From positions 3,162,001-3,226,000 of the forward strand of contig NC_071328.1 of NCBI RefSeq assembly GCF_010183535.1: a stretch of DNA of 64,000 nucleotides, given 5' to 3'. This document shows, piece after piece, positions 56,601 through 64,000 of the stretch. The DNA is from Caenorhabditis remanei (Eukaryota > Nematoda > Chromadorea > Rhabditida > Rhabditidae). The first letter of the stretch is position 1; each line of letters begins with the position of its first letter. Under the pieces are notes generated by a model that was not told where the DNA came from, did no database searches, and worked only from the letters and a program-made list of their open reading frames with translations. A program made the translations under genes and the position numbers.

Positions 56601-59600
56601 GGAAACGAACCCGGGCCGCCATTCTACCACTGAACCGCCGATGTTTCTACCAACTGAACCACCGAATACAGTGTTTACGGTGAGTGCATCCGGAGACATA
56701 CAGTACCGGACAAAAAGATATCAAGTTTTGGTTTTTCGACCGTAACTTGTTTCAAATTGGTCGGATTGACTTGAAACTTTGGGAAAACATTTATTGTAGA
56801 GTTATTGTTATATTTAGTTAACATTCTGGGTGAAAAATCGTTTTTTACAAGTTTTTTGTAAAATTTTCGAAAACCGTGAAAAATCAAAAATTGGATATTT
56901 TTATTTCCATGACCGGTGTATCAAAAATAGAGCGTATATTTAGTGTTTATAATTGTTTTCTAATACAAACAGTCCTGATGTTTATTTTTTGACCACTGGA
57001 CCCCTACTTTTGACTTGTTACCCATAACTCCCGGGCTGTCAAAGATTGGTAGTACTAATATATGGAGTTGTACACTTCAAACATCTGTAAAACTTGTATT
57101 TTTGCAGAAAACAATGTAGAAGTGTGCCATACTATTAAGAAAAATGTGGAAAATCTGAGTGTGACATTTTTATCTTGATAGAACCCCTCAACCAATTTTT
57201 AGAGACCTTCGATTGTCAAATACTGCATATCTGATATCGATGTATGACCAGTTCCGGAGCGAAAATATACATTTATCCGGCATCTTTGGTTATTTGAACG
57301 CATGAAACCTGTTATTTGAACAATTGTGAATATTCTGAGCCTAGTTTCGGTACACAATTTTGTATTAATAATGTTGAATCACTCGCTGGAATGTTACTCT
57401 CACTGGGTTGAAAGTATCAAAACTATGTGTTTTTGTTTTTACTGAAAATTCATAGTGTATTGATGGCATATTTGATCATTCACCTCAGAAAAGAACCTAG
57501 ATGAGTTTTAAAATGCTAGAAGTGTCCTCTCGCACATTTTCTCAACTTTTATGAGAGAGCCAAAAGATGCTGTAAAAATATGATCCCGACGAAGTTTCTT
57601 TTCAATGTAACAATACCTCAACAACTAATCATTCATCAAATTTTGGTTCAGAATATCCAAAATTGTTCAAATAACAAGTTCCATACGTTCAAATAACCAA
57701 AGATGCCGGATAAATGTATATTTTCGCTCCGGAACTGGTCATACATCGATATCAGATATGCAGTATTTGACAATCGAAGGTCTCTAAAAATTGGCTGAGG
57801 GGTTCTATCAAGATAAAAATGTCACATTCAGGTTTTCCACATTTTTCTTAATAGTATGGCACACTTCTACATTGTTTTCTGCAAAAATACAAGTTTTACA
57901 GATGTTTGAAGTGTACAACTCCATATATTAGTACTACCAATCTTTGACAGCCCGGGAGTTATGGGTAACAAGTCAAAAGTAGGGGTCCAGTGGTCAAAAA
58001 ATAAACATCAGGACTGTTTGTATTAGAAAACAATTATAAACACTAAATATACGCTCTATTTTTGATACACCGGTCATGGAAATAAAAATATCCAATTTTT
58101 GATTTTTCACGATTTTCGAAAATTTTACAAAAAACTTGTAAAAAATGATTTTTCACCCAGAATGTTAACTAAATATAACAATAACTCTACAATAAATGTT
58201 TTCCCAAAGTTTCAAGTCAATCCGACCAATTTGAAACAAGTTACGGTCGAAAAACCAAAACTTGATATCTTTTTGTCCGGTACTGTAGGTCTTAAGACCA
58301 CATCCATTTTGACCAATTCTAATTTTATAACTGTCAGAATTCAATTTTGCATTTCACTTTCCGAACATAATCCATTTTCTCTTTTCCAGAAAACCTGAGC
58401 TCAACCCGTTTAATTCGACCCCTCTCAGCTACAGAATAAGCTAGAACCTCTCATCGTGCTCCACTAATTTGCGTGACGCCCATCCATGCGCACACTCACA
58501 TGCGCGTCACGTGACAAGCACCTCTGTGCGTAACGTCACACATGTTTACAGTCCGTTTTATCTCAAAAACCGAAAATTTCTGCAGAAAACCATATTTTTG
58601 AACTTCCAAAACTATTTCCTAGGTCACACGTGACAGATCTGCAGTCCGGTCCGGGAACGATCGAGATCGTTCTCCCTGTCATTTAGCGCCGCCCATCTCT
58701 CTCCATTTTTTCCTCTCGCCATTCACTATCGGGAGTGCGCTACCCTTTCCGTCCGTCCATCCGTTATGACGGACAGTGGAGTGAGTCGGGGAGCCCGGGA
58801 GCGCACTGTTTGTGCAGTCTGTCTCTGTCACACATAACACACAAAGAGACAAAACGCTCCCAAAAATGCGGTCCCGAAATTCTCGCTTTCTCTCTTTCTC
58901 TGCACCGACATCCGTGTTTTTGTGCCCTTTTTTCCAACAATTCCTTCTCTTTTCTCGATTTTTATGCCGGTGTTCCACTCCGCCTCGGGGAAACTCTCTT
59001 TACGGGATGCAGGTGGTCTCGTTGTTCTCTGTCTCTCCCCTCCGTCTCTTTTTTTGATACCTCTCGTGTGTTTGTGTGTCTTTATGTTTGTCTCCATCTC
59101 TTTCTCTCTCCATCTTTTCATTCCTTATGGCCAACCCGGGGCGAGTGTTATGTCCTTGGTAACGTGACGGACATGAGGTTTTGAGTAGTGGATGAATGGA
59201 GAGAGAGAGGAAGGGGCCGATAAACTAGGAGAGGAGAAGACTACTGGAGGCGTGTACATTCACACTGACGCACAGGGAGAAAAGACAGAAAGACAGAGTG
59301 AGTGAGAGACACGCGACCGCCACAATTTGCCGACTGAATCGATTCGTGTCCCCTTTGGGGAACTGTTTGTTGACACAGTACACCCAGAGAGAGGACTCTC
59401 TCCTTCCTGTGTGTCCGTCACCCGCAAACGTTATTCGTTACGCCGAGACGAGACACACTTTTGTATCTTCTTTGCCCATCTTTCGCCTTTTTCAACTTCC
59501 ATACTTCTTTTATTCTATTCGTTTTTCAGAAGATGGACAGTGGCGTTCGCAAAAAACGGACGCTGGCGGAACGACGAGAATCTGACAAACTTCGACAGCG

Positions 59601-62600
59601 GAGGTTTCGAGCAAAGAAACGAGGTAGATCGAATAGTCATGTCTATCCCCTCCTTAACCTAACTTAGATTCAGAAGAACAACGACTTCTACAAGTGATTC
59701 ATGGCGTCGTTGAGCATGAGAAGAAAGAACGAGTCTACACACTTCCCAAGAAAACTGCCGATGAAATTCGTGAGACAAATCGTATTCGTCAGCAGAGATT
59801 CCGTGCGAAACGACGTGGCGAGGACATTTCAGAAGGGCCACCACTGAGTCTTCTCGAAATTCCAAAAATTCCGATGGAAGAGAAGAAGCCAATTCCGATT
59901 GTTATAAAAGAAGAAATTCCGCCCCCTCCACCACCTATCGTCATTCCCGTGATACAGGAGACTCCAGAAGAAATTATGAAACGATTGATTTTACAAGCAG
60001 CTAATGATGAGAAAAACCGTCAGACTGAAATTCGACGTGAGAAGGATCGCGTGAGAAAACGTCGGGAGCGTCAGAGGAAAAGGGATAAAGCGATGAAGCT
60101 GGCCGGGTTGACTTCAGACGAAATGATCAAATTACGTAAGTTTCATAATGACAGTAACCCGAGATTAATGAAAATTCTTCCATACTTTGCCATAACTCGC
60201 TTAAATCGCAATGCTTTGAGCTGAAAAATATACCAAAATGTAAATCTCAGCGAGTTCTATGCCTGTGACTTACTACGGGCCGGATGGCGAATGTGCCGCG
60301 GGCGGGAAAAGAGACTAAAAATCGCGAAACTGATCAAAAAATCATTCTAGCCCGGCCCGTGGCAGATTACGGTCATAGAACACACCGATATCTACATTTT
60401 GGTATATTTTTCAGCCTATAATAATGCGTTTTTTAGCGAGTTACGCGATTTAGTATGATTTCTTCTTTCAGATTTCCAAAAAACGTTGAAAAATATGGAA
60501 ATCAATGAAGCTCAAAAAGCTGGAGAAGCTCAAGAACCCATTGCAAGTGAAGACGATATGGAAGACGATGAAGTTCAGTATTCAGATATAATGAATATAG
60601 AACAGGTGGTGCAACCGGTAGAAGAAGAAGAAGAAAATCCCACTATCCATCTCGACGCGAACAACTTCATAGCGCAGTTGGCAGAGATGGGATTCCAGTT
60701 TGATGCGACGACGACACCGACACTTCCGGAGAATATCGATGTAGCAATCAAGCAGGAGAGTCTATCAGATGAATCCACGTCTTCTACCTCTTCCTCCACC
60801 CCTGAAACTCCTCGGACACCTCTCCCGTTTGAAATGTTCACCGAAAAGAAGCCATGGCAACGGTGTAACACATCAGAAGAGCGTCGGGAACGAGAAAGAA
60901 TGAGAAAACGCGTGTATCGAGCTAAGCGGAAATATATCTCGACTGGAAAACTTGAAATGCAATGGGATCCGAGTCCGATAAAGAGATCACCGAATGATGA
61001 TGTGGAGGAGGGGATCACACCACTTCCAGAGTGGAATGCAAACTTGTCGAGTGAGCAGAAGGCGGAGGCTCATCGGATTTATAATAAGAGATATAGGGAA
61101 CGACTGAAGAGCTCTGCACTGAAGGGGGAGGAGTCAAGGAGTCAAAGTAGGGAAGCCTTGTTGGTGGAGCATGATCAAGCTTGTGAGTTTTTTTGATTCC
61201 ATTAGTGTAGATTTACGGCGTAAATCCATAACATGCTTCTCGCCACCGTTAAAAATTAGCATACTTGCGAACCTGGCCGAAACGGGCCGACGCGTAACTC
61301 GCTTGAAACGGAATGTTATGTTCTGAAAAATTTACAAAAATGTAGATATCAGCGAGATCTATATCTGTGACCTACTACGGGCCGGATGGCTATTCGTTAG
61401 TGTGCCGCGGGCCGGTCTAGAATGCCTTTTTGGCAATTTTAGCGTTTTTGGCACTTTTTCCCGTCCCGCGGGACATTAAGGATTAGCCATCCGGCCCGTA
61501 GTAGGTCACAGACATAGTTCTCGCCGAGGTCTACATTTTGGTATATTTTTCAGCCCGTAATATTGCGTTTTAAGCGAGTTACGCCCCGGTTGGCCAACGA
61601 GGCTAAGAGCCTTCAGTTTCGCCACTATTCGGAGTACATTTACGGCGTAAATTCACATAAAACTTTAAAAAAGTCTGATTCGAATCAGGTGGCGAAATAC
61701 GGCGTAAATCGACATCAGATGTTAAATCGACTCTGGGGTAGATTTACGGCCTCAAACTCTCATTCAGAGTGAATTTACGCCTTAAACCCCATTACCCCCT
61801 GCTCTTCCCACCAAAACCCCCAATTTTTTGCAGTATCTTCCGAAATGATCACAGAGTTGCTATCTACAATATCGCAAGGTCATTTGCCTAGTCTAGTATC
61901 GAACAAGGTTGCCGAGTAGCCGAACGGGTCAAAAAACTATTCATATCATACCATAATAATGCATTTATTTATTAATTCTGTGATTCGATTTCTCTTTGTG
62001 ATTTATGTGATTATGCTGTCATTTCTATTGCCAGAGCTCCGCCCTTAGTACAAATGAATATAGTTATCTCTATTTTTTTTCGTTTTCTAACAGTTTCAGT
62101 GAAAAAAACGCCTGGAAGTAGTTTTTTCCCCAAAATTCAAAACTCCAAGAGAAAAATCATAAAATTCGCGAAAATCGGTAGGAAATTAGTTTTTGGTTGA
62201 AGAAAAGCCTTTGTCCTTTTTGACCATTTTTCCATATATTTCTGCGGAATGTATTCTTCCTAAATTTCACAGTTATGGAATGACGGAAGGCGGAAGTAAA
62301 ATTCCTTGTCCGGAAGTCAGAAGTCGGCATTCCGCACAACTCTGGCCCCTATGCACCCAAACTGCAAATTCTTACTGTAGCTTAAAGGCGCATGCCAAAA
62401 AAGTTTTCATACAGTAAACAAATATTGTCGTTTTCTACCGAATTCAGTGAAATTTTCGTGTTTTACTCACCAGCCACGACCAAATCATGCTCGAAAACTC
62501 TCGGTATCATTTGATACATCCTTCCGACCACTTCTTCCTTATCATCCGGAAAATCGATAATCATTTTACTGCGACGATCCTCTTCGTCTCCTTCTTCGGC

Positions 62601-62681
62601 GAGATTTTCAGTTGGGTCGCGTGGGAATAGTTTCTCGATGGTCTCCGTTTCGATGGACTCGTTAACAATCCATTTGGCTAC
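53683..62681 (-). CDS. rbg-2: RAB3 GTPase-activating protein non-catalytic subunit, C-terminal part
   Basis: Minus-strand exons in coding order are 62471-62681, 55777-55841, 55444-55731, 54146-54520 and 53683-54078, all in phase (444 residues visible; the N-terminal half lies beyond the right edge). The segment VEKTGRRPKDRECRKEIGMG matches human RAB3GAP2 VGKSPKDRLCRRDVGMSD, and the preceding FEHDLVVADVCWEMMSRWF matches its HDVLYAHCAWEYVVQW. RAB3GAP2 partners RAB3GAP1 to regulate Rab3 and Rab18 at synaptic vesicles and ER. The tail ends FVRMNDIAKLYFGAQWVNN. Exon 55777-55841 is a 65-bp exon followed by a 45-bp intron. The 6.6-kb intron before it houses a whole gene on the opposite strand. The 3' end converges on the F-box gene 165 bp away. 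Confidence 0.82.
54600..55200. repeat. Repeats in rbg-2 intron: TAACTCGC fold-back with an inner GGCCCGG element
   Basis: Outer arms AATATACCAAAAAGTAGATC (54695) and GATCTACATTTTGGTATATT (55113) are interrupted by a CATACTTGTAAAGGCCCGGG...TTGACAATTATG element (54789-55032) whose flanks, CAAAAAAG and CAAAAAGT, are only roughly alike. Confidence 0.65.
55880..56580. other. rbg-2 intron, unassigned
   Basis: Sequence of moderate complexity with a T-rich tract (56440-56520). I see no exon, tRNA or clear repeat except the tRNA-Gly remnant just after it. Confidence 0.4.
56590..56643 (-). pseudogene. tRNA-Gly pseudogene lacking the anticodon arm
   Basis: The reverse complement reads ATCGGCGGTTCAGTGGTAGA, then ATGGCGGCCCGGGTTCGTTT and CCCGGTCGATGCA. 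This is tRNA-Gly(GCC) with an intact A box, T arm and acceptor stem (ATCGG/CCGGTCGAT region) but the block carrying the anticodon stem-loop, about 16 bases, deleted. A second GGTGGTTCAGTTGGTAGAAA immediately upstream (to 56665) is another A-box-like start. Confidence 0.8.
56699..58287. mobile_element. Fold-back element with Tc1-like termini, 1.59 kb
   Basis: Both ends read TA then CAGTACCGGACAAAAAGATA, followed by TCAAGTTTTGGTTTTTCGAC. Tc1 ends, from memory, start CAGTGCTGGCCAAAAAGATA, then TCCACTTTTGG. The arms (about 56699-57340 and 57645-58287) are almost perfect complements, and the 300-bp loop has no transposase. Mirror-image short frames in the arms (62-residue frames starting MIFH) arise only from the palindrome. 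Confidence 0.85.
58288..59522 (+). promoter_or_regulatory. Probable promoter/outron of the basic-repeat gene
   Basis: Non-repetitive compared with its surroundings. 58490-58640 has clustered GCGCGTCACGTGACAAG, TGCGTAACGTCACACATG and AGGTCACACGTGACAG motifs, containing CACGTG and ACGTCA-type sites. 58700-59520 is C/T-rich with CTCTCTC tracts. Short frames on both strands here show no convincing codon pattern. Confidence 0.45.
59523..59529 (+). promoter_or_regulatory. Probable SL1 trans-splice acceptor
   Basis: TTTTCAG ends three bases before the ATG at 59533, preceded by a T-rich outron-like sequence. Confidence 0.65.
59533..61919 (+). CDS. Protein with five short basic (RxRRxRAKxR-type) repeats
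   Basis: Exons are 59533-59623, 59674-60135, 60472-61182 and 61834-61919, phase 1 at every intron, giving 449 residues. I do not recognise the family. Five basic modules recur: SDKLRQRRFRAKKR (about 17-30), TNRIRQQRFRAKRRGED (about 58-74), EKDRVRKRRERQRKRDKA, ERERMRKRVYRAKRK and EAHRIYNKRYRERLK; each follows a short acidic or Thr/Ser lead such as TSEERRE. Between them are Pro-rich (EIPPPPPPIVIPVI), acidic and Ser/Thr-rich stretches. The modules look like short DNA-binding basic helices and recall STPR-type repeats or the basic half of bZIP proteins, but there is no leucine zipper. A nuclear DNA- or RNA-binding role is inferred. The gene lies wholly inside an rbg-2 intron on the opposite strand. 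Confidence 0.82.
60160..60460. repeat. TAACTCGC fold-back in intron 2 of the basic-repeat gene
   Basis: Arms AAAAATATACCAAAATGTAA and TACATTTTGGTATATTTTTC, with CGGGCCGGATGGCGAATG and TAGCCCGGCCCGTGGCAG at the centre; outermost ATAACTCGCTTAAA pairs with TTTTTAGCGAGTTACG. It ends just before the exon at 60472. Confidence 0.7.
61262..61595. repeat. TAACTCGC fold-back with CATACTTGC end, intron 3
   Basis: Starts CATACTTGCGAACCTGGCCG and CGCGTAACTCGCTTGAAACG, and closes with TTTAAGCGAGTTACGCCCCG and GTTGGCCAACGAGG. The rest of the intron (61600-61800) has four TTTACGGCGTAAAT-like palindromic words. Confidence 0.65.
61920..62470. other. Downstream of the basic-repeat gene: partial GGAAGTC element
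   Basis: 62095-62340 carries the A/T-rich centre and right end (TCGGCATTCCGCACAACTCTG) of a T2/T5-type hAT element. I do not find the left end, so it is truncated or diverged. Confidence 0.5.
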
Positions 62682-62968
62682 CTGGAAGTACGACGTGTAA
62701 GTGCGCTCTACTGATAATTCGATGTGTACTTCGCATGGACGTCAATTTCATTAAAGTTTTCAAAATTTTTAAGTGATTTTTCATTTTTCACGTTTTTTAA
62801 AGCCAAAATAGGCAATTTGTTTTTACAAAAAATCAGAAAAAAGCAAAAATCAAATTTGCACTCAAAAATTCATATTCGACTTTTCCACGCGGAGTACACG
62901 AAATCGTTTTTGATTCCTTGATGTTTTTCGAATAAAAACGCCAAAACCGCGGGTTTTTTGCAACAAAA

Positions 62969-63062
62969 GGCACAGTTATTACAACTGCGCTCCACCGAAA
63001 TCATCTTGAAAAATGTGTCGGTTTCGGTAGAGCGTCTTTGTAGGGAGCGTGCCGTGCTAATA
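62969..63062 (-). repeat. 150-bp MITE (family M), copy 9, internally deleted
   Basis: Both ends remain (GGCACAGTTATTACAACTGC and GGGAGCGTGCCGTGCTAATA) but the GAGAGACTCAGAG interior is missing, leaving about 94 bp. Confidence 0.7.
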
Positions 63063-63892
63063 CTTGTGGATTGTCTATTCATTTGATTTTTTTACATTTT
63101 TTTCGAATAAAAACAGCAAAAAAAAACGACTTTTGCAACAAAAAGACTTGTCCACATGGACCACACGATATACTATTCTTGCTCTCTATTCTCGATAGAG
63201 CGCGATTGCAGAATCTAGGCTCCACCCATTTTTGCAACAGTGCCGCACGCAATATTCTCTATGAAATCAGAGGTGTTTCCTATTTTCTATTCAAATATTA
63301 GGCTCAAAAACCTGCGATTTCATAGAGAAAAATTGCGTGCGGCACTGTTGCGAAAATGGGTGGAGCCTAGATTTTTCAATCGCACTCTATCGAGAACAAG
63401 AATAATATATCGTGAAGTCCACGTGGACAAGTCTTTTTGTTGCAAAAAACCCGTCGTTTTTAGCGGTTTTTATTCGAAAAAGATCGAGGAATCAAAAACA
63501 AATTTGCGTGAAAAAGTCGAATATGAATTTTTGAGCGAAAACTTCATTTTCGCTTTTTTCTGAATTTTTGCAAAAAATCGCCTATTTTGGCTGAGAAAAA
63601 AAAACATGAAAAATGAGAAATATCTACAAAATTTTGAATTCTCATAAAATACATGATGCGCTCTATTGAAAACAGCGATTTCGTGTACTCCGCGTGGAAA
63701 AGTCGAACATGAATTTTGAGCGAAAACTTTATTTTCGCTATTTTTCATAATTTCTGGAAAAAATTGCCTAATTACTTTTAAAATCTTGAACTTTTTTAGT
63801 TGAAAAATCTGCAAATTCGCTCTATCGAAAACATCGAATTCGTGTATTCCGAGCGGATTCGAACACCCGACAAAACCTGTTTTCTTTTTTTT

Positions 63893-64000
63893 TCTTGCAA
63901 CCGCGCTCTACCGAAACCGATGAAAACTGTGTCCGAAATTGAGAGACGCAGAGAAAAAGAGACATTTTTCAAGGGTATTTCGGTGGAGCGCAGTTGTAAG
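63893..64000 (+). repeat. 150-bp MITE (family M), copy 10, cut by window edge
   Basis: Left end TTGCAACCGCGCTCTACCGA to the right arm CGGTGGAGCGCAGTTGTAAG, which stops at base 64000. Confidence 0.7.

Larger units (their letters stand above)
62682..64000. repeat. rbg-2 intron: nested palindromes with CGGAGTACACG and GCGCTCTA motifs
   Basis: A palindrome spans about 62880-63520: TTGCAACAAAAAGACTTGTC pairs with ACAAGTCTTTTTGTTGCAA, with an inner hairpin TAGGCTCCACCCATTTTTGC... (63217-63371). Its left arm is broken by MITE M copy 9 at 62969-63062. The segment AAAGTCGAATATGAATTTTT with GAGCGAAAACTTCATTTTCG is repeated at 63510 and 63700. No further rbg-2 exon was identified. Confidence 0.6.

Noticed and set aside
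56675..58398. Twin frames starting MIFH in the Tc1-like element
   Set aside because: The same peptide appears in mirror image in both arms; it runs through the terminal repeat and resembles no transposase.
58679..59184. Overlapping frames on both strands upstream of the basic-repeat gene
   Set aside because: C/T-rich sequence opens frames in several registers at once; no homology or splice structure, better explained as promoter or outron.

Overview
The window looks like genomic DNA from a Caenorhabditis nematode. Evidence: split genes with TTTCAG-type 3' splice sites, trans-splice-like acceptors just upstream of start codons, an unmistakable UNC-55 (COUP-TF) nuclear receptor, a nematode-type F-box gene, and A/T-rich introns packed with small inverted-repeat elements. 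In C. elegans, as far as I recall, unc-55 and the NBAS orthologue smgl-1 both lie on chromosome I. I cannot name the species. All gene models were built by hand from splice sites, phase and protein resemblance, with no transcript support.

Layout, left to right. (1) 1-2.7 kb (+): last two exons of an NBAS/Sec39-domain gene (smgl-1-like). (2) 3.7-9.0 kb (+): five-exon gene for an unrecognised acidic, low-complexity, probably nuclear protein. (3) 9-15.5 kb: no convincing gene; a chain of palindromic elements. (4) 15.9-29.3 kb (+): seven-exon gene for a secreted-then-membrane-anchored protein with a Cys-rich module, a long Thr-rich stalk and a C-terminal membrane segment. (5) 29.3-33.5 kb: repeats, including a 1.1 kb fold-back element. 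(6) 33.5-44.5 kb (+): eight-exon unc-55-like gene; its second intron holds a small membrane-protein gene on the other strand. (7) 44.5-48 kb: nested repeats, including a solo LTR inside a hAT-like element inside another inverted repeat. (8) 48.0-53.5 kb (+): F-box gene with two alternative last exons and a suspicious F-box exon. (9) 53.7-62.7 kb (-): C-terminal half of a RAB3GAP2 (rbg-2-like) gene; its 6.6 kb intron holds a (+) gene for a protein with five short basic repeats (59.5-61.9 kb), a tRNA-Gly pseudogene and a Tc1-like fold-back element. (10) 62.7-64 kb: palindromic intron sequence.

The genes do not form an obvious pathway. NBAS acts in Golgi-to-ER tethering and nonsense-mediated decay, RAB3GAP2 in Rab GTPase regulation, UNC-55 in motor-neuron identity. 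Genes 1 and 2 are in the same direction and the second has a trans-splice-like acceptor, so an operon is possible but the 1 kb spacing is long.

The most notable content is the mobile DNA. Two sets of short non-autonomous elements can be assigned to the hAT superfamily from 8-bp target-site duplications read directly here. One set has CAGAG-type ends and interiors made of unrelated simple repeats; the other has CATACTTG-type ends and GGCCCGG-rich interiors. Two fold-back elements have TA-flanked Tc1/mariner-type ends. At least two insertions can be proven from an empty-site copy present in this same window.
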